64,000 nucleotides of DNA, taken from NCBI RefSeq assembly GCF_002128425.1, contig NZ_NESS01000005.1:342868-406867 (forward strand), in the 5' to 3' direction. Numbering within the stretch: the stretch's first letter is position 1; the number at the start of each line of letters is the position of its first letter. The position numbers and the translations under genes were made by a program. This document shows, piece by piece, positions 28,262 to 38,058 of the stretch. The notes beneath the pieces were generated by a model. It was not told where the DNA came from, searched no databases, and saw only the letters and a program-made list of their open reading frames with translations. This DNA is from Gottfriedia acidiceleris. Its GTDB lineage: Bacteria > Bacillota > Bacilli > Bacillales > Bacillaceae_G.

Positions 28262-28484
28262 TATTTAGACGGTAGATTTGAAGAACAGTAGAGCATGCTA
28301 TAAGTGGAGTTTTATTTGAGATAGGGAGCTTACTTACGGGTAGAAGAGAAATTCTTTCGGTAAGGGAAGATAACTTGAAACTAACTTTGCATGACGTTCG
28401 TAAACTTTTGATTTCAAATTTCTAAATCAGCCCAGGAGTTTTTACGCTCGTCTAGGCTAATTTAGAGACAGAGGCAATTTGTTC

Positions 28485-30173
28485 TTAAAGCTCAATCTGT
28501 AATTTTTTCATTTTATTGTATAAAGTAGCTCGAGAAATTCCTAGTTTTTTTGCAGCTGCTTGCTTGTTGCCATTCTCAGTTTGAATAGCTTCAATGATTT
28601 TATTTTTTTCAAAATCATTTAGATCATCTTGTAAGGAGTCATCGTATCCAGTCGATAACAATGCAGATTGTAACAGCTTTGGCGGTAAGGATCCAGCAGA
28701 GATGGTTCCTTCTGCTGACAATAATACTAATCGTTCGATAACATTTTTCATCTCCCTCACATTTCCAGGCCAATCGTATTGTAATAATGCGGAAGTTATC
28801 TGAGGATCAACGACAGTAATCGTTCGATGATATAGCAATGAAAACTCATAAATAAATTGATGAAGGAGCTCCATAACATCTTCTTTTCGTTCTCTCAGTG
28901 GGGGAATCGTAATAGATAGAATGTTAAGACGATAATAAAGGTCTTCTCGAAATGTATTAGCTTCAACCATTGCTTCTAAATCCTTATTTGTAGCAGCGAT
29001 GATTCGGCACCTAGCTTTCAGTTGCTTTGTACCACCAACCCGGTAATACGTTTTATCTTGCAATACTCGGAGTAACTTCACTTGCATATCCAAAGGTAAG
29101 TCACCAATTTCATCCAAAAAAAGTGTTCCTCCCTGCGCTAACTCTATTTTTCCTTTTTTACCTTTTGCATCTGCACCGGAAAATGCTCCCTTTTCATAGC
29201 CGAAAAATTCACTCTCAAACAATGATGGTGTAATCGCACCACAGTTCACAGCAATAAATGGAGAGGTTGATCCACGATAAAAATGTATAGCTTTTGCGAA
29301 GACTTCTTTTCCAACCCCAGTTTCACCTAATAATAAAATGTTCGCACTTGTTTCAGACATTTTCCTTGATAATGAAACTGTTTCTTTCATCAATTGACTC
29401 GATCCTTTAATTTGTTGAAAAGAATCATGCGACAATTGCAGCCTTGAAACCTCCTTCTGCAGTTTAAGAATTTTGGAGGAAGCATTCATCAGTTCTTGAT
29501 TCATTACCACTTGACTCGTAATGTCAGTTTCTGCAGCAACTGCACCTACGATTTGATCATTGATAAAGATCGGACTACTATTAATCATGACAAAGAGATC
29601 CTCACGTGGTTTATGCTGATGATGACGAAAAGATTGACCTGTTTCCATCGTAACTTTATTTAATAACATATCTTTTGGAAAAAACTGCTCCATTTCATTC
29701 CCGATAATTTCTTCTTTGGGAATTGAAAAGATCCTCTCAGCACCATGAGTCCAAACAACCGTTTTTCCAGCTTCATCCACAATCGAGACCGAACCATCCA
29801 TTGTATCAATCATCGTTCGAAAATAGGCCTCTAAATATTGATAAGATTCAAACACTTTAGAAAGTAAAACACTAGAATCGATGTAGCCCTTGATTTTTCC
29901 TTCTTCATCCGTGATGACTACAACACCTGATGTTTGCACTTCTTGAATCACGTCTTGAATAACAGCTTTTTCATTGAAAACAGACGCTTTTTTCCAATAA
30001 AATTCATTGATATTCTTGCTTTTAAAATGAAGATACTCATTTATCGTTAACATCCTGACTTCACTATGATGCTGTTTAATTATAATTGCTGTTTCATTAT
30101 TGTCATCCATATCAGAAAGCAAAGAGAAATTTGTTTGCAACAAATCTTCTATACTCGGAAGAAGATGTTTCAT
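28485..30173 (-). CDS. Sigma-54-dependent transcriptional activator (PAS, AAA+, Fis HTH)
   Basis: Enhancer-binding protein of 562 residues. The N-terminal sensory part contains a CBS-like strand (VVVITDEEGKIKGYIDSS). A PAS domain (about 115-225) follows, then a sigma-54 AAA+ domain with Walker A GETGVGKE, the sigma-54 contact loop GAFSGA (usually GAFTGA), and Walker B GGTLFLDEIGDL. A Fis-type helix-turn-helix ends the protein (NKQAAAKKLGISRATLYNKM). ATG at 30173 is placed by GGTGGTGG. It points toward the M24-eutH operon, which has a sigma-54 promoter. Confidence 0.92.
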   Translation of the reverse strand: MKHLLPSIEDLLQTNFSLLSDMDDNNETAIIIKQHHSEVRMLTINEYLHFKSKNINEFYWKKASVFNEKAVIQDVIQEVQTSGVVVITDEEGKIKGYIDSSVLLSKVFESYQYLEAYFRTMIDTMDGSVSIVDEAGKTVVWTHGAERIFSIPKEEIIGNEMEQFFPKDMLLNKVTMETGQSFRHHQHKPREDLFVMINSSPIFINDQIVGAVAAETDITSQVVMNQELMNASSKILKLQKEVSRLQLSHDSFQQIKGSSQLMKETVSLSRKMSETSANILLLGETGVGKEVFAKAIHFYRGSTSPFIAVNCGAITPSLFESEFFGYEKGAFSGADAKGKKGKIELAQGGTLFLDEIGDLPLDMQVKLLRVLQDKTYYRVGGTKQLKARCRIIAATNKDLEAMVEANTFREDLYYRLNILSITIPPLRERKEDVMELLHQFIYEFSLLYHRTITVVDPQITSALLQYDWPGNVREMKNVIERLVLLSAEGTISAGSLPPKLLQSALLSTGYDDSLQDDLNDFEKNKIIEAIQTENGNKQAAAKKLGISRATLYNKMKKLQIEL

Positions 30174-30304
30174 GATCATTCCACCACCCAATTGTCTATT
30201 TTTCATATTACTCGATCATTTGCTGAGTTTGCTTCATAATTAATATCTTGTGAGTACTAACATTCCAATCGTTCTGGAATTTTTTGTTTTTTGTATGCTA
30301 ATGG

Positions 30305-30665
30305 TGTCAAGTTCATCGACTATCGGAATTTATGAGCTATTTAATCCTAATTGATAAGAAACATCAGTGACATTAGACTCTAGTTGTTGTATTAATATTA
30401 AACTTTTTTGAATTCGATAATCAGATACATAGTTTAAAGGTGTTATTTTTTAAAATCCGTTTGAAATATCGACAACACTCAGATCCGCTTAATTGACCAG
30501 CTTTTACAATGTCGTCTAATGTTAGCTGTATGCTGACGTCGATTTCATAGAATGGTGAATTTTGTTTGATCAACTGATTGAATTTTAAAATATAGCTTAA
30601 AATGTTATTCGCCCGAAACTCCTTGGATCTAAGAATAAAAGAATCATGTTGGTTATATAAATATT
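30305..30665 (-). pseudogene. AraC-family regulator remnant
   Basis: On the minus strand the frame reads ANNILSYILKFNQLI, then LTLDDIVKAGQLSGSECCRYF and KRILKNNT. It breaks by a frameshift and continues PLNYVSDYRIQKSLILIQQL and VTDVSYQLGLNSS before a stop. This is the two-helix-turn-helix C-terminal domain of an AraC regulator. The N-terminal sensor domain is missing, and the second HTH is cut before its end. Probably a former regulator of the island. Confidence 0.8.
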
Positions 30666-30812
30666 TTCGTCACTAGCATTTGGTTTTTAAAAATGTTTTT
30701 AAACCACATCATGAACAAGAATACACTTCCATTTTTTCGCTGCTAATAACTGATTATTTTTATGGCTTTTAGTTTAGCATATTTTAAGCAACTGTACCGC
30801 CTTTAAGACAAT

Positions 30813-30837
30813 AAAAAACGGACTACCGAAGTAGCCC
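30813..30837 (-). terminator. Intrinsic terminator with a UUCG loop
   Basis: Minus strand GGGCTAC-TTCG-GTAGTCC followed by TTTTTT. It would end a minus-strand transcript coming from about 31205. Confidence 0.8.
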
Positions 30838-30942
30838 AGATTTAATAACGCATGCGCTTGTGATGTATCAAAATTTATTCATAAATAACTTGGTTGAAAT
30901 GGAAATAAAACTGGGTATAACTAAAAAAATCAATTTTATCTA

Positions 30943-31205
30943 CTAAAAAATCACCTTAGGATACAAAGCTATCTTTTCCTTGTCTGACCTTGAAACCTTC
31001 ACATATTTTTTTGGGTCAACAATTTCTCGACTTATAGATATCGGTTTCCTTAATATCGTTTCCTGTACGCCTTGCCTTGAATTGGAATATCCATGAAACC
31101 TTGTCCGCCCCAGATTTTATGCTCTGTTAATTTATCAATACTCCCACTTAGGTCCACTTTTTCTTCCATTTCAATATCATCATCTTTAGGAATGTCCATA
31201 TCCAT
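30943..31205 (-). pseudogene. Small unrecognised gene, probably frameshifted
   Basis: ATG at 31205 follows AAAGGTGA and opens a 51-codon frame ending at 31050 (MDMDIPKDDDIEMEEKVDLS at its start, WGGQGFMDIPIQG near its end). The next frame continues VQETILRKPISISREIVDPK and runs to 30943, just before a terminator. That suggests an original protein of about 87 residues. No family recognised. It could instead be a genuine 51-residue protein. Confidence 0.4.
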
Positions 31206-31454
31206 CGTTCAATCACCTTTTCCATGATCGTCTGAAACCTTTCAATACCCATTCTAAATTTTTTTTACTAACGGCTTTATAGTTTTCTTCCTCTGATCAT
31301 TCTTATACCAATAAAAATGACACCTGAAAATGACATTACCATTAGAGGAGAAAATCATTTTTGAATCAAGTTTATTAATTTAATAAGATATATAATTTAA
31401 TGGGTAAAATAGAAAAGGATTTAACAGAGAAATGAAAAGAAAGGATGGATGTAG

Positions 31455-31625
31455 ATGGACTATTTAAAAAACAAGTCCCCGAAAACGAACATTAATTGTC
31501 CAAATTGTAATTCAAACGTTTCCATTAATGACAAAAATTCAAATATTAGTAATGAAATTCAAGAACATTATTTATATGAGTGCCCAAATTGTGGAAAACC
31601 AGACCTTTTTTATAATAAAAAATAA
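31455..31625 (+). CDS. Small zinc-ribbon-like protein
   Basis: 56-residue protein with two CPNC pairs (NCPNCNSN at about 14-21 and ECPNCGKPD at about 42-50), the pattern of a zinc ribbon. ATG at 31455 follows AAAGGATGG. It is alone at the right border of the island and convergent with ctaF. Function unknown; it may be a DNA- or RNA-binding accessory. Confidence 0.6.
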   Translation: MDYLKNKSPKTNINCPNCNSNVSINDKNSNISNEIQEHYLYECPNCGKPDLFYNKK

Positions 31626-31668
31626 TTGTATTGTAACCCATTACCGGTCATGAATATATGAATTCATA

Positions 31669-31703
31669 AAAAGAGGAAGTGAATAAAATTCACTTCCTTT
31701 TTT
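31669..31703. terminator. Bidirectional terminator at the ctaF end
   Basis: GGAAGTGAAT/ATTCACTTCC stem with an A run before and a T run after. Confidence 0.88.
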
Positions 31704-31705
31704 CA

Positions 31706-32044
31706 TCATAACCAGATTAGTGTTAAGAATGTTAATAGTGTAATTACAGCAACTGTAAGTCCTGAATATAGGAAGAATGCTTGTGTGCTGTGACCTTTAT
31801 TTTTCATGTGCATGAAGTAATAAAGTTGGAACACTAGTTGTACTACAGCAAGTAATAAAATGAATGGTACTGTAAAGTATGGATCCATTTTATCTCTGTA
31901 TAATACTGCAGCGAATGATGCAAGTGTTAAAATGATCATTAATGCGAAAGAAATTAATTGTTGTTTCATTTCTTCTGCATGTTTACGTCTGTGATACTTT
32001 ATTTCAACTTGATTTCTTTGATGAGAGTTTGTATTTGTACCCAT
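31706..32044 (-). CDS. ctaF: Cytochrome c oxidase subunit IV (caa3 type)
   Basis: 112-residue subunit with three membrane helices (about 30-48, 56-76 and 88-110) and the family pattern FILLLAVVQLVFQLYYFMHM. Last gene of ctaCDEF, starting 4 bp after ctaE. Small accessory subunit of the heme-copper oxidase in the plasma membrane. Confidence 0.93.
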   Translation of the reverse strand: MGTNTNSHQRNQVEIKYHRRKHAEEMKQQLISFALMIILTLASFAAVLYRDKMDPYFTVPFILLLAVVQLVFQLYYFMHMKNKGHSTQAFFLYSGLTVAVITLLTFLTLIWL

Positions 32045-32048
32045 TTTC

Positions 32049-32672
32049 TTATCCCACCATTCCCATTAAGTATACTACTGTAAAGATGAAAATCCATACT
32101 ACGTCGATGAAGTGCCAGTATAAACTAGCAACATAAAACTTCGGAGCGTTGTATAAATTTAAACCTCTTCCACCATTTCGAAGCATTAATGTAGTGATCC
32201 ATAGTAAACCAACAAATACGTGGGCACCATGAGTACCTACTAATGTATAGAATGAAGAACCAAATGCACTACTCTTAATTGTAAAATGATATTCGTGCAT
32301 ATAGTGTCTAAATTCGTAAATTTCTAATAATAAAAATCCTAGACCTAATAAAACAGTAATACCTAACCATAGCATCATCTTTTTGTGTTCAAAGTTTTTC
32401 ATGTGGTACATTGCATAAACACTTGTAAGAGAAGATGTTAAAAGTAACATTGTAGCAATGAATACTAATTTTGGTTCGAACATTTCTGCAGCACTTGCTC
32501 CACCAGCAGTAGAGTTTCTTAATGCTAAGAAAGTACCAAATAATGATGCGAATAATACTGTTTCTCCACCAAGAAATAGCCAGAATGCTAAGAACTTATT
32601 TTTACCTTCTTCTGTAGCTTTTTCAGGGTTATGAGGAAAAGTTTCAGCCGTAAATTTTTGATTCATTTCCAT
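32049..32672 (-). CDS. ctaE: Cytochrome c oxidase subunit III
   Basis: 207 residues, five membrane helices, lacking the first two helices of mitochondrial COX3 as is usual for Bacillus CtaE. Signatures: FLGGETVLFASLFGTFLALR, VGTHGAHVFVGLLW and LYWHFIDVVWIFIFTVVYL. The start codon overlaps the ctaD stop (TAATG), so translation is coupled. Confidence 0.96.
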   Translation of the reverse strand: MEMNQKFTAETFPHNPEKATEEGKNKFLAFWLFLGGETVLFASLFGTFLALRNSTAGGASAAEMFEPKLVFIATMLLLTSSLTSVYAMYHMKNFEHKKMMLWLGITVLLGLGFLLLEIYEFRHYMHEYHFTIKSSAFGSSFYTLVGTHGAHVFVGLLWITTLMLRNGGRGLNLYNAPKFYVASLYWHFIDVVWIFIFTVVYLMGMVG

Positions 32673-34528
32673 TATGCCTTAACCCCCTCTTCAGCTATAT
32701 CTTCTTTGTGGATATGGAATCCATGATCATCGATCCAAGAACGTAAGAACATTGATCCAAATGTGATAAATAAACCAAGAACTAATACACCAACAGCTGT
32801 GTGGTTTTTAAGTTGGTCATTATACATTGCACCAAATGAAGCAATAAATAAGCCAAGTGACATAACAAACGGTAGAATAGATGAGTTTGGCATATGAATA
32901 TCACCTAATGGTTCGGCAGGTGTCATTTTGCCGTCTCCTTCTATTTTTTCTACCCATAAAGCATCTAATCCACGTACATAAGGAATTTGAGCAAAGTTAT
33001 ATTCTGGTGCTGGAGAAGAGATTGACCACTCAAGTGTACGACCAACACCCCAAGCGTCTCCTGCAGCTTTTTCACCTTTAACTGCTGTATAGATAACATT
33101 AATTACCATAATGATTGTTGCTACTCCCATGAACATAGCTCCGATAGTACTAATCATGTTTCCAGTATCTAAGCCTTGTCCTGGTAAATATGTAAAGTAA
33201 CGACGAGGCATACCCATTAAACCTAAGAAATGTTGGATGAAGAAAGTTAAATGGAAACCAATAAAGAATAAAGCGAAAGTAAGTTTACCTAATTTTTCAT
33301 TTAGGATCTTACCAAACATTTTAGGCCACCAATAGTGTGCACCTGCAAATAAACCAAATACTACCCCACCTACGATTACGTAGTGGAAGTGAGCTACTAC
33401 GAAATAACTATCATGGAATTGATAGTCAGCAGGAGCAACTGCGTTCATGATACCAGTTACTCCACCTAATACGAAAGATGGAATAAATGCAACTGACCAA
33501 AGCATTGGCGTTGTAAATCGAATTTGTCCGCCCCACATAGTTAATAACCAGTTAAAGATTTTAACCCCTGTAGGAACTGCAATTGCCATTGTTGCAACTG
33601 CGAAGATTGCATTTGCTACTGCACCAAGACCATCTGTAAACATGTGGTGAGCCCACACCATGAATCCTAAGAAACCGATTAATACTGTAGCGAATACCAT
33701 TGAAGAATATCCGAATAATCTTTTCTTAGAGAATGCTGGAATGATATCAGAGAAGATACCAAATGCTGGTAATATAAGAATATATACCTCTGGATGACCG
33801 AAAATCCAGAATAAGTGTTCAAAGATCATTGAGTTTCCACCTAAAGATGCATCAAAGAATGCAGTTCCAAATAGGCGGTCAAACATTAATAGCGCTAACC
33901 CGATTGTTAATGCCGGGAACGCAAATAAAATAAGTGCTGATGTTACAAATACTGTCCAAGTAAATAGTGGCATACGCATGTATGTTAACCCTGGAGCACG
34001 CATGTTAATAATTGTTGCTAGGAAGTTAATACCACCTGCTAGTGTACCTATACCTGAGACTTGCAGACCTAATAAGTAAAAGTCTACACCATGAGATTTA
34101 CTTTGTAGAGCCAGTGTCGCATAAGATGTCCAACCTGCGTCTGGTGCTCCACCTAAGAACCAACTTAAGTTTAAGAAAACTCCACCAAAGAAAAATAACC
34201 AAAATCCTAAAGAATTCAAAAACGGGAATGCTACGTCACGAGCACCAATTTGTAAAGGTACTACCGCATTAAAAAATGCGAAAATCATTGGCATCGCCGC
34301 TAAGAAAATCATTGTTGTACCATGCATTGTTAATACTTGGTTATAAGCGTCACCGACTAAAAATGTGTTGTCTGGCTTAATCAATTGTATACGAATAAAT
34401 AACGCTTCCATTCCACCTACTAAGAAAAAGAATCCGCCTGCTAATAAATACAGGATGGCAATTTTCTTATGGTCGACTGTCGTTAAGTAGTCCCACAATA
34501 GTGGTTTCTTTTTCGCTACAGAACTCAC
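32672..34528 (-). CDS. ctaD: Cytochrome c oxidase subunit I
   Basis: Catalytic heme a/heme a3-CuB subunit of 618 residues with at least 12 helices. It has the heme a ligand region (TMHGTTMIFLAAMP), the CuB/Tyr motif WIFGHPEVYILILPAFG, the H-H pair VWAHHMFTDGL, and the distal ligands HFHYVIVGG. The extended C-terminal part is typical of caa3-type Bacillus enzymes. It starts with GTG at 34528 after GGGGGTAA and lies 32 bp after ctaC. Confidence 0.97.
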   Translation of the reverse strand: MSSVAKKKPLLWDYLTTVDHKKIAILYLLAGGFFFLVGGMEALFIRIQLIKPDNTFLVGDAYNQVLTMHGTTMIFLAAMPMIFAFFNAVVPLQIGARDVAFPFLNSLGFWLFFFGGVFLNLSWFLGGAPDAGWTSYATLALQSKSHGVDFYLLGLQVSGIGTLAGGINFLATIINMRAPGLTYMRMPLFTWTVFVTSALILFAFPALTIGLALLMFDRLFGTAFFDASLGGNSMIFEHLFWIFGHPEVYILILPAFGIFSDIIPAFSKKRLFGYSSMVFATVLIGFLGFMVWAHHMFTDGLGAVANAIFAVATMAIAVPTGVKIFNWLLTMWGGQIRFTTPMLWSVAFIPSFVLGGVTGIMNAVAPADYQFHDSYFVVAHFHYVIVGGVVFGLFAGAHYWWPKMFGKILNEKLGKLTFALFFIGFHLTFFIQHFLGLMGMPRRYFTYLPGQGLDTGNMISTIGAMFMGVATIIMVINVIYTAVKGEKAAGDAWGVGRTLEWSISSPAPEYNFAQIPYVRGLDALWVEKIEGDGKMTPAEPLGDIHMPNSSILPFVMSLGLFIASFGAMYNDQLKNHTAVGVLVLGLFITFGSMFLRSWIDDHGFHIHKEDIAEEGVKA

Positions 34529-34560
34529 AGTATTACCCCCTTTGCTTCATGTCCATTAAA

Positions 34561-35601
34561 TTATTTTGCAATTTTCAAGCTAGTTAAGTATGCAGTTAAT
34601 GCATCAATCTCATCAGCTGATAAGTCACCATATTTACCTGTCATAAGGTTTCCTGGCTTCATAGCTTCAGGATTAGTTAACCATTTTTTGATGTTTGCTT
34701 CATTATTTTTAGCAATACCAGCAACCATATCACGATCACCGAAGTTAGCTAAGTTTGGAGCAAGTCTTGCAGCAGGTGGTCTTGTATCATTTGCATCTGC
34801 AGCATGACAACCAATACAGCTTTGTTTGAAGATTTTTTCACCTTCTTGTGCATCTGCTGTTACAGCTTGACCTTTTTGATTCTTCATATCTGCTAACCAC
34901 TTATCGTAGTCGGCTTGACTTACAACTTTAACTTTAAATTGCATTAATGAATGTGAAGGACCACAAAACTCTGCACAGAACCCATTATATGTACCTTCTT
35001 TATCCGCTGAAAGCCACATTTTGTTTTCACCTTCAACGTTTGTATCAATCTTACCTGCTAATGATGGAACCCAGAATGAGTGTTTAATATCTTGACCTTT
35101 AAGGTTTAAGATAACTTTTTTACCAACTGGGATGTACATGTCTTGAGAAGTAACGAATTTTTGTTTTGGATACTCAAATTCCCACCAGAATAGATGAGCA
35201 TTTACATTAATAACAATTGCATCCTTTTTCTTCTCATCTTTTCCTATTTGCTTCTCATCTGAAAGCTTAAACGTTTGTGATACTGTTGGAACTGCTAATA
35301 CGATAAGTAAAATAACAGGAATAATAGTCCAAAGAAGTTCTAAAGTATGACTACCTTCTACTTGCTTAGGAATAATATTCTCTTGACCTTTACGATGACG
35401 GTATTTCACGATTACGTAAAGGAAAAGAACTGTTACAACAGCAACAACGAATACCATGATCAACGTACTTAGCTTCATAAGATCGTATTGCATTTTTGCT
35501 ACTTCACCTTGAGGATTCAGTGTTGATTGATTTGCATGACCACATGCACTCAAAATAACTGCTATCAAGGAAATTAGCGAGACTAATCGCCAATGTTTCA
35601 T
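34561..35601 (-). CDS. ctaC: Cytochrome c oxidase subunit II with fused cytochrome c domain
   Basis: 346-residue lipoprotein: lipobox LSAC (about 17-20), two membrane helices, then a CuA cupredoxin domain (FCAEFCGPSHSLM). A C-terminal cytochrome c domain follows, with CIGCH heme attachment (about 262-266) and an axial Met near NLMTGKYG. The fusion marks a caa3-type oxidase that takes electrons through its own cytochrome c. Confidence 0.97.
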   Translation of the reverse strand: MKHWRLVSLISLIAVILSACGHANQSTLNPQGEVAKMQYDLMKLSTLIMVFVVAVVTVLFLYVIVKYRHRKGQENIIPKQVEGSHTLELLWTIIPVILLIVLAVPTVSQTFKLSDEKQIGKDEKKKDAIVINVNAHLFWWEFEYPKQKFVTSQDMYIPVGKKVILNLKGQDIKHSFWVPSLAGKIDTNVEGENKMWLSADKEGTYNGFCAEFCGPSHSLMQFKVKVVSQADYDKWLADMKNQKGQAVTADAQEGEKIFKQSCIGCHAADANDTRPPAARLAPNLANFGDRDMVAGIAKNNEANIKKWLTNPEAMKPGNLMTGKYGDLSADEIDALTAYLTSLKIAK

Positions 35602-35696
35602 AAGTATACTTCCCCCTCTTTCAATTTAAAGTGTTTCATTCTTATTTAAAAATAAGATTAAACAAACAGTAAAAAAATCCCCCGTAATACCCCTAA

Positions 35697-36617
35697 TTAA
35701 AACGAAATTGTAAACACAATCATTGACATAAATAGAAGAGTTAAATAGTTAATGGAGTATATAAACATCAATTTAGAGAACTTTTGATCGTCCTTTTGTT
35801 TATAACAATATAATCCTAAAATAACCCATCCAATATTCAATATTGTTGCAAAAATAATAAATGGTAAACCTAGAGCTTGCATGTAAAATGGCAGTGGTAA
35901 TAAACATAATACCCAGATCATCACTTGACGTTTCGTCATTTCAAATCCGTAAACCACTGGTAGCATTGGAATTCCCGCTCTTTTGTATTCTTCAGAACGT
36001 CTCATCGCAAGTGCTAAGAAATGAGGTGGTTGCCAAATAAACATGATTAAAAACAGCAACCAAGCAATTGGATGCAAATTCGCATCGATTGCTGCCCATC
36101 CAATTAATGGGGGTGCTGCACCAGATATACTACCTACTACTGTGTTTAACGTGTAATTACGTTTCGTCCAAAGAGTGTATAGTACGATATATGTAAATGC
36201 ACCAATAAATGCATATACAACAGCCATTAAAGTTGTGAAAGCCATAAATGTAAAGCCCACAATTAATAAAAGAATTCCAATTGAAATTGTAACGCTCGGT
36301 TTAATATTACCGGTTACAGTTGGTCTGTTTTTAGTTCTCTCCATATAAGGATCAATATCACGATCAATATAGTTATTGATTACACATGATCCCGCAATAA
36401 TAAGTGATGAACCAATTACAGTAATAATTGCTTTTGGTAAAGAATCTAATATATCTAATCCATTTATTTGGATTGCTAACCAGATACCTGTAAACGTTGT
36501 CAGTATATTAGAGTTTACAATCCCTATTTTCATTAAAGAAAGTAAATCTTTCTTTAGTGAACTAGAAGGATGATTAGTTTCTCCGTTATTAGAAACATTA
36601 TTTGCTAATTGTTCCAA
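35697..36617 (-). CDS. ctaB: Protoheme IX farnesyltransferase (heme O synthase)
   Basis: UbiA-type prenyltransferase of 306 residues converting heme B to heme O. The Asp-rich motif [19 protein letters not shown] (about 101-119) and a second loop with [19 protein letters not shown] are present, along with eight to nine helices. TTG start at 36617 after GGAGG. Divergent from ctaA, with a 401-bp intergenic region. Confidence 0.96.
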   Translation of the reverse strand: MEQLANNVSNNGETNHPSSSLKKDLLSLMKIGIVNSNILTTFTGIWLAIQINGLDILDSLPKAIITVIGSSLIIAGSCVINNYIDRDIDPYMERTKNRPTVTGNIKPSVTISIGILLLIVGFTFMAFTTLMAVVYAFIGAFTYIVLYTLWTKRNYTLNTVVGSISGAAPPLIGWAAIDANLHPIAWLLFLIMFIWQPPHFLALAMRRSEEYKRAGIPMLPVVYGFEMTKRQVMIWVLCLLPLPFYMQALGLPFIIFATILNIGWVILGLYCYKQKDDQKFSKLMFIYSINYLTLLFMSMIVFTISF

Positions 36618-37018
36618 GGGTCAATCCTCCTCTGTTTTTACAAAACTTCATTTTTCATACCCATTTTTTAATGGTTCATAATGAGTTTTTAATTTAGACA
36701 TACTTCTATTAAACTAAATATAATGAAATTTTTGTGATAAATATATGAACAAATTGTGTACGTTTCAAAAAAATTTTAACGTAAACAGCCTATCTTTTCA
36801 ATACTAAATACTATTTAATTATAAAATTAATTATTTCTATATTTTAAAAATGAATACATCCAAAGTTAAGAAAAAACAAATATTATGTCTAAATATGAAG
36901 GTTACCTTTGAATTTTATGTCGTAATCTTATATGATATAGTAGTATTATTTGCAGAATAATTTTTTTAATAATTAAATTTTAAAATTATTATTATTTTAT
37001 AAAAGTGGGTGGATATAC
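36618..37018. promoter_or_regulatory. ctaB-ctaA divergent intergenic region
   Basis: 401 bp without a gene. A sigma-A-like promoter for ctaA is at 36908-36936 (TTGAAT-N17-TATGAT). TTTGTGATA at 36731-36739 resembles the ResD box TTTGTGAAT; ResD is known to activate ctaA in B. subtilis, but this is a single short match. The remainder is AT-rich with no strong hairpin. Confidence 0.5.
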
Positions 37019-37954
37019 TTGCTACGTGTTTTAAAAGGGGTATCGTTAATAACCTCGTTCATTCTTTTAATTGTTTTATTAGGTGGTGCACTTGTAACAA
37101 AGACTAATTCTGGACTCGGTTGTGGAAGATCATGGCCTCTTTGTAAAGGTCAAATTATTCCTGATCATCTAACTATTCAAACTGTAATTGAATTATCTCA
37201 TCGTGCAGCATCAGGCCTTGCCGGGATATTTGTTTTATTATTAGCAGTGCTTGCTTGGATTGTAATTCCTCATAAAAGAGAAACAAAGTTTTTAGCAATC
37301 ATTTCTTGTATTTTTCTAATTGCCCAAGCATTAATCGGAGCAGCTGCTGTTGTTTGGGGACAAATCCCAGCAGTAAAAGCAATTCATTTTGGTATTTCTC
37401 TAATTTGTTTTGCGGCAGTTGTCATGTTAACATTATTAATTTTTGAACGCGATCGCAATTACCAGAAAAATTCTTTTTATGTCGGGAAAAGAATGAAATT
37501 TCATACTTACGGTTTATGGATTTATTCATACTTAGTAGTTTACACCGGCGCACTTGTTCGTCACGAAAATGCTAGTTTAGCTTGCCCAAGCTGGCCACTT
37601 TGCAGTAAAGCAAACAACGGTATTCCTACACAAGTTCATGAATGGATTCAAATGGGGCATCGATTTGCTGCTTTTCTTTTATTCGTCTGGATCATTATTG
37701 CATTTGTACATGCTTTTAAATACTATCGTAATGAACGTGGCATTTATCTTGGGTGGTTTGTATCTTTAATTTTAGTTACACTTCAAGTAATTTGTGGAGC
37801 AGTTATTGTTATTACAAACCTAAATATTTATGTTGCATTAACACATGCTATTTTAATCTCGTGCTTGTTTGCAATATTTAGTTTCCAAAGTTTAGTTTGT
37901 ACAAGAAGTAAAAACTCAAATTCTGAGTTACTTCAAAATAAAAATATCTCCTAA
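37019..37954 (+). CDS. ctaA: Heme A synthase CtaA
   Basis: Oxidises heme O to heme A. The 311 residues contain eight helices, the N-terminal [21 protein letters not shown] with the conserved Cys pair, the heme-ligand histidines in ELSHRAASG and [10 protein letters not shown], and a second Cys pair (LACPSWPLC). TTG start at 37019 after GGTGG. The orientation opposite to ctaBCDEFG is as in B. subtilis. Confidence 0.96.
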   Translation: MLRVLKGVSLITSFILLIVLLGGALVTKTNSGLGCGRSWPLCKGQIIPDHLTIQTVIELSHRAASGLAGIFVLLLAVLAWIVIPHKRETKFLAIISCIFLIAQALIGAAAVVWGQIPAVKAIHFGISLICFAAVVMLTLLIFERDRNYQKNSFYVGKRMKFHTYGLWIYSYLVVYTGALVRHENASLACPSWPLCSKANNGIPTQVHEWIQMGHRFAAFLLFVWIIIAFVHAFKYYRNERGIYLGWFVSLILVTLQVICGAVIVITNLNIYVALTHAILISCLFAIFSFQSLVCTRSKNSNSELLQNKNIS

Positions 37955-38000
37955 AAAAAGGTATTTCTTCCACTTAATTGTAGAAGAAATACCTTTTTTA
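37953..38000. terminator. Bidirectional terminator, ctaA and pycA
   Basis: AAAAAAGGTATTTCTTC/GAAGAAATACCTTTTTT stem. Confidence 0.92.
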
Positions 38001-38058
38001 ATCAGTTAAATTGGAAGCGAAGAAGAGTATTACATACTCTTCCTTTAGCTCGCACTTT

